A DNA stretch of 64,000 nucleotides from Falsiroseomonas oleicola. Lineage in GTDB: Bacteria > Pseudomonadota > Alphaproteobacteria > Acetobacterales > Acetobacteraceae. The position numbers and the translations under genes were made by a program. The stretch spans positions 310,001 to 374,000 of the forward strand of contig NZ_JAERQM010000001.1 of the NCBI RefSeq assembly GCF_019029495.1, written 5' to 3'. Positions 42,733 to 51,393 of this stretch are shown piece after piece. The first letter of the stretch is position 1. Every line of letters begins with the position of its first letter. The notes under the pieces were generated by a model. The model was given only the letters and a program-made list of their open reading frames with translations, was not told where the DNA came from and did no database searches.

Positions 42733-44433
42733 ATGCAAAGCGCCAAGCCGGGCGGCTGGACCAGCCTGCCGCATATGATGCTGGACCTGGCCCGGGGCTG
42801 GGGCGCCAGGCCCATGTTGCGGCACTGGCAGGGGGGCGGCTGGCAGCGCACGAGCTGGGCCGACTTCGCTCGCCAGGTCGCCGCCATCGCCGCCTTCCTG
42901 CGCGCGCAGGGGGTGATGCCGGGGGACCGGGTACTTCTGGTGTCCGAGAACCGGCCGGAATTCCCCATTGCCGACACCGCCATCATGGCGATCGGCGCCG
43001 TCACCGTGCCGACCTACACCACCAACACCGTGGGCGACCACGCGCATATCCTGCGTGACAGCGGCGCCACCTCCGCCATCGTGTCCACCGCGAAGCTGGC
43101 GGAACGTGTCGCCCAGGCGGCCGCGCAGGCCGGGATAACCCTGGACCGGATCATCTGCATGGATGCGGCGGAGGGCTGCCTGGACTGGTCCCTGGCGGCC
43201 GCGACGCCTGCCGATGTGGACATGCTGGCGGCGGAGGCGGAGCAGATTCCGCCCGGCCGGCTGGCCTGCCTCGTCTATACCAGCGGCACCGGCGGCCTGC
43301 CCAAAGGGGTGATGCTGCCGCATCGCGCCATGCTGGCGAACCGCGAAGGCGTCGCCCGCATCGCCACGCGTCTGCACCTGGATGGCACCCCCTATCTCTC
43401 CTTCCTGCCGCTTTCGCACAGCTATGAGCACACGGTGGGCGGCTTCCTGCTGCCCTCGCTGGGGCTGGAGGTGGTCTATTCCCGCGGCGCCGACCGACTG
43501 GCGGCCGAGTTGAAGGAGGTGCAGCCCACCGTCATCACCGCCGTCCCCCGCCTGTTCGAGGTTTTGCGGGGGCGCATCGAGGCGCAGGTGGAGAAGGACG
43601 GTGGCTTCAAGGCGAAGCTGTTCGCGCAGGCGCTGGCACTCGGCCTGAAACGGCTCGACGGGCGGCTTTCACTGTTCGAGCGCGCCCAGCATGCGGTGCT
43701 GGACCGGGTGGTGGGCGCGAAGATACGGGACCGGTTCGGCGGCAAGCTGCTGGCGCTGGTCTCGGGCGGCGCGCGGCTGGACCCGGACCTCTCGGGCTTC
43801 TTCCTGGCCTTCGGCCTGCCGGTGATCCAGGGCTACGGCCAGACCGAGGCCGGTCCCGTCATCAGCGTGAACCCGCCCTGGGAAAACCGCCGCGTGACCG
43901 TCGGCCCGCCTTTGCCGGGGGTGGAAACCCGGTTCGGCGCGGATGGCGAGCTTTGCGTGCGGGGCGAGTTGGTGATGGACGGCTACTGGAACGACCCCGA
44001 CAGCACCGCCCGCGCCGTGATCGACGGCTGGCTGCACACCGGCGATGTGGGGGAGATGGTGGATGGCTATATCCGCATCACCGACCGCAAGCGCGACTTC
44101 ATCAAGACCCTCGGCGGCGACATGGTCAGCCCGGCCAAGCTGGAAGGCCTGCTGATGGCGGAACCCGAGATCGCCCAGGCGGTCGTGGCCGGCGAGGGCC
44201 GCCCCGCCATCGTCGCGCTGGTGGTGCCGGCCGATGGCGCCGCGGAAAAGGTGCAGGCCGCCATCGGCCGGGTGAACGGCAAGCTCTCCAACATCGAGCG
44301 CATCCGCGCCAGCACGCTGGTCGAGCCCTTCACGGTGGAGAACGGGTTGCTGACACCGACCATGAAGGTGAAGCGCCGGCTGGTGCTGGAGCGTCATGCC
44401 GCGGCGGTGGAGGGGCTGGCCAAGCGCGGCTGA
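42733..44433 (+). CDS. AMP-dependent acyl-CoA synthetase (long-chain type)
   Basis: 566 residues from ATG 42733 with GAGGG just upstream. The adenylation motifs are all present: LVYTSGTGGLPKGVMLPHRAML, GYGQTEAGPVISVN, DGWLHTGDVGEM and RKRDFIKTLGGDMVSP, which carries the catalytic Lys context. FLPLSHSYEHTVGGFLLPSLG is typical of long-chain FadD15/FAA-like enzymes. It activates a fatty acid to its CoA thioester via acyl-AMP. It stands alone, after the chemotaxis receptor. Confidence 0.9.
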   Translation: MQSAKPGGWTSLPHMMLDLARGWGARPMLRHWQGGGWQRTSWADFARQVAAIAAFLRAQGVMPGDRVLLVSENRPEFPIADTAIMAIGAVTVPTYTTNTVGDHAHILRDSGATSAIVSTAKLAERVAQAAAQAGITLDRIICMDAAEGCLDWSLAAATPADVDMLAAEAEQIPPGRLACLVYTSGTGGLPKGVMLPHRAMLANREGVARIATRLHLDGTPYLSFLPLSHSYEHTVGGFLLPSLGLEVVYSRGADRLAAELKEVQPTVITAVPRLFEVLRGRIEAQVEKDGGFKAKLFAQALALGLKRLDGRLSLFERAQHAVLDRVVGAKIRDRFGGKLLALVSGGARLDPDLSGFFLAFGLPVIQGYGQTEAGPVISVNPPWENRRVTVGPPLPGVETRFGADGELCVRGELVMDGYWNDPDSTARAVIDGWLHTGDVGEMVDGYIRITDRKRDFIKTLGGDMVSPAKLEGLLMAEPEIAQAVVAGEGRPAIVALVVPADGAAEKVQAAIGRVNGKLSNIERIRASTLVEPFTVENGLLTPTMKVKRRLVLERHAAAVEGLAKRG

Positions 44434-44549
44434 GCATCCCGTCGCGTGTGAAACATCACGCAATCCGGGTTTCATGACTTCCATGCAACCATTCCGCGTC
44501 CGGTCAGCGGTGACCCATCGGCACCGGCCGGCGCGCGGGAGTGGAAGCA

Positions 44550-45173
44550 ATGTCCTGGCATGTGGATTTCACACGCTTCGCCACGGTGCACATGGTGAAG
44601 AAGCAGGACCAGGTGAATTCCTGCGGCATCGCCTGCGTGCTGATGATCAATTTCAAGATCAAGAAGGGCCTGATGGCCCAGGGCACGTCCGCTGGCAGCC
44701 GCGTCGCCGCATCGGGCCTTCCGGGCGGCGGCCTCGTCGGTGCCGGGCTGGCGAAGATGGCGGTCAGCTGGGCCATGAAGTCCGAGCCGGAGATCTACCG
44801 CATCTACAGCCAGGTCGTCGGCACGGTGTATGACGGCACCACCTATTCCGACGGGATGCGTCACCCGGCGGTGCTGGAACGCATCGGCCTCGGCCGCTGG
44901 GAATGCGTCAATGTCGGCCAGAACAACGTCCCCGCCGCCCTCCGCCGCGCCGTCAACCGCGGCCAGCCCTGCATCGCCCATGTGGCCTGGCGGGCGGGCG
45001 GTGCGCATTTCGTGGTGGTGGACGATGTGGTGCAGCCGGGGCAGAGCACCTTCGTCCTGGTCAACGACCCCGGCGATGGCTGCGTGGTGGTCACCAAGGT
45101 CACCGGGGACGGTGCCCTGTCCTACCGCAACAATGCCGGCGTCTTCAGCGGCTGGATCATCCGCCGCGCCTGA
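44550..45173 (+). CDS. papain-like cysteine protease (C39/C70-like), orphan
   Basis: 207 residues from ATG 44550, with GGAAG 4 bases upstream (GTG 44541 is an alternative start). Catalytic elements in papain order: Q19/Q21 and C25 (QDQVNSCGIACVLM), H153 (GGAHFVVVDDV), and N172-D173 (LVNDPGDG). Such folds include bacteriocin-exporter C39 and AvrRpt2-like C70 domains. There is no signal peptide, no ABC-transporter fusion and no bacteriocin precursor next to it. A short Gly/Ala-rich insertion (residues 45-75) could pack on a membrane. Substrate unknown. Confidence 0.65.
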   Translation: MSWHVDFTRFATVHMVKKQDQVNSCGIACVLMINFKIKKGLMAQGTSAGSRVAASGLPGGGLVGAGLAKMAVSWAMKSEPEIYRIYSQVVGTVYDGTTYSDGMRHPAVLERIGLGRWECVNVGQNNVPAALRRAVNRGQPCIAHVAWRAGGAHFVVVDDVVQPGQSTFVLVNDPGDGCVVVTKVTGDGALSYRNNAGVFSGWIIRRA

Positions 45174-45176
45174 ATC

Positions 45177-45872
45177 TCAGACGTGGCGGGTCAGCCCGCC
45201 ATCCACGCGCAGGCTCTGCCCGGTGACGTAGGAGGCCTGGTCGGACACCAGCCAGGCCACCGCCGCCGCGATCTCCTCCGCCCGCGCATAGCGGCCCAGC
45301 GGGATGCGGGCGCGACGTGCCTCCTTTTCCGGCAGGCTGTCGACGAAGCCGGGCAGCACGGCGTTCACGCGGATGCCGGCGGGCGCCAGCTCATCCGCCG
45401 CCAGCTTGGTCCAGGCGCCGAGCGCCGCGCGCAGCGTGGTCGCCGGGAAATCGGATTCCGGCTCCAGCGCCGCATAGGAGGACAGGTTCACCACCGAACC
45501 AGCGCCCGCCGCCTTCATCCCCGGCAGCACCAGCCGCAGCGCGCGGATGGCCGAGAGCATCACCATGTCGAAGCCGGCATGCCACTGCGTATCCGTCAGA
45601 TCGAACAGCGGCGCCTTGGGCGGGTGGCCGGCATTGTTCACCAGCGCGTCGATCCTGCCGAAGCGGTCCAGCGTACCCTGCACCAGCCGCTCCAGGTCGG
45701 CGGGCTCCGTGACCGAACCGGTGACGCCAAGCGCATCCGGCAACGCCGCCGCCAGTTTCTCGGCATTGCCGGAGGGCGACATCACCGCAACCCGGAAACC
45801 ATCTGCCGAAAGCCGCCGCGCGACGGCGGCCCCGATGCCACGGCCCGCCGCCGTGATGATCGCGGTCTTCAT
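45177..45872 (-). CDS. SDR-family protein with non-canonical active site
   Basis: 231 residues. The Rossmann motif is TAAGRGIGAAVARRL, with NNAG at 79-82 and a Ser in NLSSYAAL. The YxxxK catalytic pair is absent: the helix reads FPATTLRAALGAW, so A144 and R148 occupy the Tyr and Lys positions. The end GIRVNAVLPGFVDSLPEKE ... YVTGQSLRVDGG is typical of SDRs. It may be a reductase of an atypical subgroup or a non-catalytic member. Its ATG overlaps the stop of the flavin reductase gene upstream, so the two are coupled. Confidence 0.82.
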   Translation of the reverse strand: MKTAIITAAGRGIGAAVARRLSADGFRVAVMSPSGNAEKLAAALPDALGVTGSVTEPADLERLVQGTLDRFGRIDALVNNAGHPPKAPLFDLTDTQWHAGFDMVMLSAIRALRLVLPGMKAAGAGSVVNLSSYAALEPESDFPATTLRAALGAWTKLAADELAPAGIRVNAVLPGFVDSLPEKEARRARIPLGRYARAEEIAAAVAWLVSDQASYVTGQSLRVDGGLTRHV

Positions 45873-46513
45873 GTGCGGTCGCTCGTCGTCGGCGTGAAGG
45901 CGCCACCATCGGTGGGGCGCAGCGCCTCGAACATCTCGGTTACCTGACTGTAGTCGCGATAGCCGCAGCGGGCGATGGTCTGGGCGGCGACGGCATCGAA
46001 GCGGCCATCGACGATGTAACGTTCGTCGATATGGATGCCGACCACCTGGCCGAGCACCAGGAAACCATCGGTCGGATTGCCGTCCAGGTCGTTCAGCTCC
46101 ATCGCCTGCAACACCTTGCATTCGAAGCTGGCCGGGCTTTCCAGCACGCGCGGCGCCTTGACGAAGTTGCAGGGCGCCATGGTCAGCCCCGCCGCCTCGA
46201 ACTCATTCTCCCCGGCCTCGAGCGCGGCGGAGGAGGCGTTCATCGCCTCGAACAGCGGCCGGGTGACCAGGTTGAAGACGAATTCCCGCGTCTCGAAGGC
46301 ATTGGCGGCGGAATGCTTCAGCCCCTCGCTGCCGAAGACCACGATCGGCGGGGCGCCCTTGACCAGGTTGAAGAAGCTGTAGGGCGCCAGGTTGGGGCGC
46401 CCCTTGGTGTCCAGGCTGGAAATCCAGCCGATCGGCCGCGGCGCGACGATGGCCTTGATCGGGTCGAAGGGCAGGCCGTGGCCCCGCTTGCCGTGCTTCG
46501 GTTCGTAGAACAT
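45869..46513 (-). CDS. flavin reductase-like FMN-binding protein
   Basis: 214 residues from ATG 46513 (MFYEPKHGKRGHGLPFDPIKAIVAPRPIGWIS). The split-barrel FMN-binding family shows VAPRPIGWISSLDTKG, NLAPYSFFN and a late AVAAQTIARCGYRDYSQV. These proteins reduce flavin for a monooxygenase or carry FMN themselves. It is paired with the atypical SDR gene by a 4-base overlap (ATGA). Confidence 0.87.
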   Translation of the reverse strand: MFYEPKHGKRGHGLPFDPIKAIVAPRPIGWISSLDTKGRPNLAPYSFFNLVKGAPPIVVFGSEGLKHSAANAFETREFVFNLVTRPLFEAMNASSAALEAGENEFEAAGLTMAPCNFVKAPRVLESPASFECKVLQAMELNDLDGNPTDGFLVLGQVVGIHIDERYIVDGRFDAVAAQTIARCGYRDYSQVTEMFEALRPTDGGAFTPTTSDRT

Positions 46514-46544
46514 CGCGCCGCCTCTTCCGCTGGACGGCCTCTGC

Positions 46545-46847
46545 CTACATCCCCAGGGCGCGGCGGTATAGATCGAGCAGCGTCTCCTGCTCCTCAACCT
46601 CGGCCGGCTCCTTCTTCCGCAGCGAGATGATCTGCTTGATCACCTTCACGTCGAAGCCGGCCGACTTGGCCTCGGAGAAGATGTCCTTGATGTCGCCGGC
46701 CAGCGCCTTGCGCTCCTCCTCCAGCCGCTCGACCCGCTCGATGATGGACCGCAGGCGGTCGACGGCAATGCCGCCGACCTCGGGGTCCGGGTCCTTTTCC
46801 TGGCGGTCGCGGCTGGCCTGGGCCTCCTGCGCGTCGAAATCACTCAT
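46545..46847 (-). CDS. gapR: GapR-family DNA-binding protein (DUF2312)
   Basis: 100 residues from ATG 46847. The conserved core is VDRLRSIIERVERLEEERK, DIKDIFSEAKSAGFDVKVIKQIISLRKK, ETLLDLYRRALGM. GapR in Caulobacter clamps overtwisted DNA ahead of polymerases and supports replication and cell-cycle control. It is nearly universal in Alphaproteobacteria, which supports the taxonomic placement. The N-terminal ~20 residues are acidic and variable. Confidence 0.95.
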   Translation of the reverse strand: MSDFDAQEAQASRDRQEKDPDPEVGGIAVDRLRSIIERVERLEEERKALAGDIKDIFSEAKSAGFDVKVIKQIISLRKKEPAEVEEQETLLDLYRRALGM

Positions 46848-46920
46848 CGAAGGCCTCCGGGGCACGAGTTGAGGCGCGGCGTATAGCCCTGGGGCGGGGG
46901 TGGCGCAAACCGGAGGAAAG

Positions 46921-47051
46921 GAAGGCCGGGGAGAAGGTATTCTCCCCGGACCCCTCATCTATTTTTGGGACCTTGGATCGGGGCGCAAACTAAAAGGTCC
47001 CAAAAAACAAAGGAGGGGTTAGGAGAGGGAATGCTTCCCTCCCCGACCTTC
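46921..47051. repeat. 131-bp palindromic element with nested hairpins
   Basis: The ends are 11-nt inverted repeats with one mismatch (GAAGGCCGGGG at 46921, CCCCGACCTTC at 47041). Inside: a 10-bp hairpin (46926-46949), a 7-bp pairing of ACCCCTC (46950) with GAGGGGT (47013), a 13-bp stem (46962-46974 with 46994-47006) and a 7-bp hairpin (47025-47041). The right arm, reverse-complemented, aligns with the left along ~56 nt. It lies between the DUF1244 stop and the gapR start, both on the minus strand. The 13-bp stem has an A/T-run and could terminate transcription. Confidence 0.85.
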
Positions 47052-47054
47052 TTA

Positions 47055-47354
47055 TCAATGTCCCGTATTACTGGCAGCGAACTTCGCCTTCTGCTCCGCA
47101 GTCGCTTGCTTCTGGTGCAGCGCCTGCCATTCCTTGTAGGGCATGCCGTAGACGATCTCCCGCGCCTCCGGGTCGGTGATGGTGGTGCCCTGCTCGGCCG
47201 CGGCCTCCCGGTACCAGCGCGACAGGCAGTTGCGACAGAAGCCGGCCAGGTTCATCAGGTCGATGTTCTGCACATCGCTGCGCTCCCGCAGATGCTGCAC
47301 CAGGCGGCGGAAGGCGGCGGCTTCGAGCTGGGTCTGCTGATCGAGGTCGGTCAT
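47055..47354 (-). CDS. DUF1244 family protein
   Basis: 99 residues from ATG 47354, chosen over ATG 47360 because AGGAG is 7 bases upstream of it and only one base from the other. The family pattern is FRRLVQHLRERSDVQNIDLMNLAGFCRNCLSRWY ... EIVYGMPYKEWQALHQ. It is a small helical protein with a CxxC pair (FCRNC), known mainly from Alpha- and Gammaproteobacteria, of unknown role. It is divergent from the glycerate kinase gene. Confidence 0.92.
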   Translation of the reverse strand: MTDLDQQTQLEAAAFRRLVQHLRERSDVQNIDLMNLAGFCRNCLSRWYREAAAEQGTTITDPEAREIVYGMPYKEWQALHQKQATAEQKAKFAASNTGH

Positions 47355-47430
47355 CGGCATTCTCCTGCAGGCGATGGCGGGTAGATGGTCCATCCCGCAC
47401 CGCTTCGCCATACTGCGCGCGAATTGGGGG

Positions 47431-48720
47431 ATGCGGATGGCCTGGACCGATGCGGCGGCGCGGACGGCGCTGGAGATGATCTTCAAGGCGGCGGTGGCGA
47501 GCGCCGATCCACGCATCGTGCTGGCCCGGCACCTGCCCGAGCCGCCGGCCGGCGGCCGCGTGGTGGTGGTGGGCGCCGGCAAGTCCGCGGCGGTGATGGC
47601 GGCGGCGGTCGAGGACGCCTGGCCGGAGGTGAAGCTCTCCGGCCTCGTCGTCACCCGCTATGGCCATGGCCATCCGACCCGGCGGATCGAGGTGCTGGAA
47701 GCCTCCCACCCCGTGCCGGATGCCGCGGGTGCGGCAGCAGCCGAGCGGATCCTGGCGGCGGTGGAAGGGCTGACGCCGCGCGACCTGGTGCTGTTCCTGG
47801 TCTCCGGCGGCGGCTCCGCGCTGACCACCCTGCCGGCGCCGGGGCTGACGCTGGATGCGCTGATGGCTGTGAATCGGGCGCTGCTGGCCTCCGGCGCCAC
47901 GATCAACGAGATGAACTGCATCCGCCGCCACCTCTCGGCCTTTTCCGGCGGGCGGCTGGCCCTGGCGGCGGCGCCGGCGCGGGTGGTGACGCTGGCGATC
48001 TCCGACGTTCCCGGCGACGACCCGGCCGCCATCGCCTCCGGCCCCACCGTGCCGGACCCGACCAGCTTCGCCGAAGCCCGCGCGCTGGTCGCGCATTACC
48101 GCATGGACCTGCCGGCGGCCGTCAGGGCGCATCTGGAAAAGGCGGCGGACGAAACCCCGAAGCCGGGCGATCCGCGTCTCGGCGCGGTGGACTACCGCTT
48201 CATCGCCACCCCCCGCATGGCGCTGGAAGCCGCCGCCCAGGCCGCGCGCGGCTTCGGGCTGACGCCGCTGATCCTGGGCGACGCGCTGGAAGGCGAGGCG
48301 CGGGAGCTCGGCAAGACCATGGCCGGCATCGCGCTCTCGGCCAGTGCCCATGGCCACCCTCTGCCCGCCCCCTGCCTGCTGCTCTCGGGCGGGGAGACCA
48401 CGGTGACCATCGGGGCGGAAGGCGGCGGGCGCGGCGGCCGCAACAGCGAATCCCTGCTGGGCTGCGCCGTGGCCCTGGCCGGCGCCCCCGGCATCTGGGC
48501 GCTGATGGGCGATACGGACGGCATCGACGGGTCCGAGGACAATGCCGGCGCCCTCATCACCCCCGACAGCCTGGCCCGCGCCCGCGCCGCCGGGATGGAC
48601 CCGCGCGCGGTGCTGGGGCGGCATGACAGCTACAGCCTGTTCGCGAAGCTGGGCGACCTGCTGGTGACCGGGCCGACGCTGACCAATGTGAACGACCTGC
48701 GGGCCGTGCTGGTGGCCTGA
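47431..48720 (+). CDS. glycerate 2-kinase (GckA/TtuD, MOFRL family)
   Basis: 429 residues from ATG 47431. It contains VVVVGAGKSAAVMAAAVE, ASHPVPDAAG, LVSGGGSALTTLPAPG, INCIRRHLS-like MNCIRRHLSAFSGGRL, SDVPGDDPAAIASGPT, and in the C-terminal MOFRL domain LLLSGGETTVTI and GDTDGIDGSEDNAGA. It phosphorylates D-glycerate to 2-phosphoglycerate. Older annotation calls this family hydroxypyruvate reductase. It fits with serine-glyoxylate aminotransferase and glycolate oxidase in this window as a C2-acid assimilation set. Confidence 0.92.
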   Translation: MRMAWTDAAARTALEMIFKAAVASADPRIVLARHLPEPPAGGRVVVVGAGKSAAVMAAAVEDAWPEVKLSGLVVTRYGHGHPTRRIEVLEASHPVPDAAGAAAAERILAAVEGLTPRDLVLFLVSGGGSALTTLPAPGLTLDALMAVNRALLASGATINEMNCIRRHLSAFSGGRLALAAAPARVVTLAISDVPGDDPAAIASGPTVPDPTSFAEARALVAHYRMDLPAAVRAHLEKAADETPKPGDPRLGAVDYRFIATPRMALEAAAQAARGFGLTPLILGDALEGEARELGKTMAGIALSASAHGHPLPAPCLLLSGGETTVTIGAEGGGRGGRNSESLLGCAVALAGAPGIWALMGDTDGIDGSEDNAGALITPDSLARARAAGMDPRAVLGRHDSYSLFAKLGDLLVTGPTLTNVNDLRAVLVA

Positions 48721-48784
48721 GCACGGATCGACGGCGCGGCGGCGGGCGACCACACTCGCAACCGAATCGAACAGGTCTGGTTGC

Positions 48785-49453
48785 ATGAGTTTCCTGTCGC
48801 GCATCCCGGGCCTATTGCTGTCGCCCCGCGCAACCTGGGTGGCCATCGCGGCCGAGCCGGCGCCGGGCCTGATGCGCAGCCTGCTGCCGCTGGCGGCGGG
48901 GGCCTGCCTGGTCAATCTGGCCGTGGCGATGACCCGGCCGGGTGGCTGGTACACCGCGGTGCCGGGCCGCGGCGGCGGGTCCGGCCTGGGGCTGGGGGCC
49001 AGCGCCGATTCCCTGACGGTCCATATCGGGCTGGGACCGGCGGCGCTCAGCTATATCCTGTTCATGCTGCTGGGCGTCGTGCTGCTGCGTCGGTCGCTCC
49101 GGCGCCGTGCGGCGCTCCATGGCGGGGTGCAGGATGCGGCGGCGGCGCAGAAGCTGGCGGTGCATGCGCCCTTCGCCATGTGGATCGCGCTGTTCCTGCT
49201 GCCGCTGGGACAGGGTTGGCTGACGCTGCTGGCAGGGCTGCATGGCATGGCGATGCTCGCCATCGGCGCCCCGATCCTGATGCCGCCCTCGCCGGGGGAG
49301 GAGCGACGCTGGGGGCGGGCGGCCGCCTTCCGGGGCCTGATGATCGCCATTGGGACAATGGTGCTGCAATTCGCGCTCTACGCTGCGGCGCTTCTCATCT
49401 GGGCGCTTTTCGTCGCCCTGCGCCAGATGCCGGCGCCGGGGATCAGCACCTGA
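48785..49453 (+). CDS. Yip1-like membrane protein 1
   Basis: 222 residues with about five hydrophobic segments. It begins SFLSRIPGLLLSPRATWVAIAAEPAP, the usual opening of YIP1-domain proteins. SYILFMLLGVVLLRRSL, WIALFLLPLGQGWLTLLAG and the IGAPILMPPSPGEERRWGRAAAFRG segment follow. The next gene is a paralog sharing both the opening and the GAPILxPPxPG block. Role unknown. Confidence 0.8.
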   Translation: MSFLSRIPGLLLSPRATWVAIAAEPAPGLMRSLLPLAAGACLVNLAVAMTRPGGWYTAVPGRGGGSGLGLGASADSLTVHIGLGPAALSYILFMLLGVVLLRRSLRRRAALHGGVQDAAAAQKLAVHAPFAMWIALFLLPLGQGWLTLLAGLHGMAMLAIGAPILMPPSPGEERRWGRAAAFRGLMIAIGTMVLQFALYAAALLIWALFVALRQMPAPGIST

Positions 49454-49479
49454 CATCACATCCCAAGGGGAACACCCTC

Positions 49480-50112
49480 ATGCGGTTCTGGCCAAGACTG
49501 CGCGGCCTGCTGCTGTCGCCGCGCGCCACCTGGCATGCGATCGCGGCGGAGCCGGCGCCCTCGCTTGCCCGCGCCATTCCGTTGCTGCTGCTGCCCTGGC
49601 TGCTGCTGGTGCTCGCCACGACCCTGATGGGCGAGCCGGTGCTGCCGCATCGCCAGGCCCATGCGCTGATGATGCAGCGTCCGGATGGCACCCTGGTGCA
49701 GATTGGCACGCAGACCGTGACCCGCACCGGCAGCCTGGCCGTAGGGCTGGGCGGGATGGCCTTTACGCTGGCCTGGCTGTTCCTGCTGCAGCGCATGATC
49801 CTGGACAGCGCGGCGCGCTACCTGGCGGTGCCGGACCGTGCGGCGGCGCGCAAGTTGCTGCTGTACGCGCCCTGCAGCCTGTGGCTGGCGCTGTACCTGC
49901 TCCCGGTCGGGCTCGCCATTCTCCTGCCCCTGGCCCTGGTCCATACGATCGTGCTGGCCCGGCTCGGCGCGCCGATCCTGCTGCCGCCGCATCCAGGGCA
50001 GGAAGCAGGCTTCGGCCGGTCCGTCGCCTTCCGCGCGGCCTTGCTGGCGCTTGCGGTGGCGGGCGCCACCATCGCCGCGGTGGTCTGGGTGGTGAACATC
50101 AGCCTGGGGTAG
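49480..50112 (+). CDS. Yip1-like membrane protein 2 (tandem paralog)
   Basis: 210 residues from ATG 49480, preceded by AAGGGG. It opens RFWPRLRGLLLSPRATWHAIAAEPAP, almost the same as the preceding gene, and shares the GAPILLPPHPGQE block near the C-terminus. Segments ALPLLLLPWLLLVLA-like, FTLAWLFLLQRMIL, CSLWLALYLLPVGLAILLPLAL and ALLALAVAGATIAAVVWVV are membrane-spanning. A 26-base gap suggests an operon with the first copy. Role unknown. Confidence 0.8.
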   Translation: MRFWPRLRGLLLSPRATWHAIAAEPAPSLARAIPLLLLPWLLLVLATTLMGEPVLPHRQAHALMMQRPDGTLVQIGTQTVTRTGSLAVGLGGMAFTLAWLFLLQRMILDSAARYLAVPDRAAARKLLLYAPCSLWLALYLLPVGLAILLPLALVHTIVLARLGAPILLPPHPGQEAGFGRSVAFRAALLALAVAGATIAAVVWVVNISLG

Positions 50113-50121
50113 AAGGGGTGA

Positions 50122-50141
50122 GGAGGGGCCGAAGCCCCTCC
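50122..50141. terminator. bidirectional hairpin between convergent genes
   Basis: GGAGGGGC-CGAA-GCCCCTCC, 8-bp perfect stem between the end of the second Yip1-like gene and the end of the OmpA-like gene. CCC follows rather than a T-run. Confidence 0.6.
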
Positions 50142-50151
50142 CCCGTCACGC

Positions 50152-51282
50152 TCAGCGCAGAACGATTTCCACGCGGCGGTTCTGCGGCTCGCGCACGCCA
50201 TCGGCGGTCGGAACCAGCGGACGGCTCTCGCCGAAGGCCTGGACGGTGATCTGGCTGCGCTGGATGCCACGGCGCTCCAGCTCGGAGGCCACGGCGCCGG
50301 CGCGGCGCTCGGACAGGCGCTGGTTGTACTGCGGCGAGCCCGAGCGGTCGGCATGGCCGGCCACTTCGATGCGCGTCACGCCCTGGCTGGTCGCGCTCTG
50401 CGCCGCGTCGCCGATGATCTGGCGGGCGCGGTCGGTCAGGTCGGCGCGGTCGAAGTCGAAGAACACCAGGTAGGTCCGGGCCGGCGCCGGGGCGGCGGCG
50501 GGCATCGGCGCGGGCGCCGGAGCCACCACCGGAGCTGCGCTGGTCTGGCCGAAGGCGTAGCGCAGGCCGATCAGGATGGAGTGGTTGTAGTTCTCCGACT
50601 TCGTGCCGGTGCGCGCCACGTTGAAGGAACCACCGCCGCTGCTGGTGTCGACATCATGCTCCATCGTGCCGAGGAAGCGGTATTCCGCGGTCAGGGCCAG
50701 GCCCGGCGCCACATTGGTCAGCGGCATGGCTGCGCCGACGATCGCCTGATAGGCGAAGCGGCCATCCGTGCCATCGCTGTTCACGGTGCCGCCGAGGACA
50801 TTGGCGCGGACGCCGTCGAATTCGCGCCAGATATAGCCGGCACCGACGCCGACATAAGGCACCAGCGCCATGCCGCCGACATGGCCACCCAGGTCGAAGT
50901 CGTACAGCACATTGGCCATCACGCCGTAGCTGCGGGCGGTGCCGGAAGCGCGAACCTGGCCGGCGCCGCGGAAGCCGCTGATGGTGTCGACTTCATTCTC
51001 GCGGTAGCTGCCCTCGATCTCGGTGCGCAGGCCGTTGCCGAAGCCGTAGCCGAGGCTGACCACGCCGACCCAGCCCATGTCGAAGGAGACATCGCCGCCG
51101 ACCGTGTTGCCGCGCGCGCGCAGGGTATCGGCCAACTGGCCGGTCGCATTGATATTGGCGTCCTGAAGCCAGTTCACGCCGGCGCCGGCGCCGATATACA
51201 CGCCGCTCACGGGCTGCGCCTGCGCTACGGCAAACGGCACCAGCAGCATCGTGGTGGCGAGCAAGGTCTTCCGGAAGTTCAT
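50152..51282 (-). CDS. OmpA-family outer-membrane protein
   Basis: 376 residues from ATG 51282. The signal peptide is NFRKTLLATTMLLVPFAVAQAQ. A beta-barrel region (~25-255) starts GVYIGAGAGVNWLQD and has alternating aromatic/Gly strands (GWVGVVSLGYGFGNGLRTEIEG). A Pro/Ala hinge (~265-285, APAPAPMPAAAPAPA) leads to the OmpA peptidoglycan-binding domain: YLVFFDFDRADLTD, VAGHADRSGSPQYNQRLSERRA and QNRRVEIVL. It tethers the outer membrane to the wall. Confidence 0.94.
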   Translation of the reverse strand: MNFRKTLLATTMLLVPFAVAQAQPVSGVYIGAGAGVNWLQDANINATGQLADTLRARGNTVGGDVSFDMGWVGVVSLGYGFGNGLRTEIEGSYRENEVDTISGFRGAGQVRASGTARSYGVMANVLYDFDLGGHVGGMALVPYVGVGAGYIWREFDGVRANVLGGTVNSDGTDGRFAYQAIVGAAMPLTNVAPGLALTAEYRFLGTMEHDVDTSSGGGSFNVARTGTKSENYNHSILIGLRYAFGQTSAAPVVAPAPAPMPAAAPAPARTYLVFFDFDRADLTDRARQIIGDAAQSATSQGVTRIEVAGHADRSGSPQYNQRLSERRAGAVASELERRGIQRSQITVQAFGESRPLVPTADGVREPQNRRVEIVLR

Positions 51283-51393
51283 ACGACATTCTCCATGGCT
51301 GGACGTGCCGCTGCGCGCCGGTGGGTGGAAGTCCGGCAGCGTCGTCCTGCATCTGGAACGCGAGTTCCCCGGGAAAGGCGGCATCGCCGAAAG

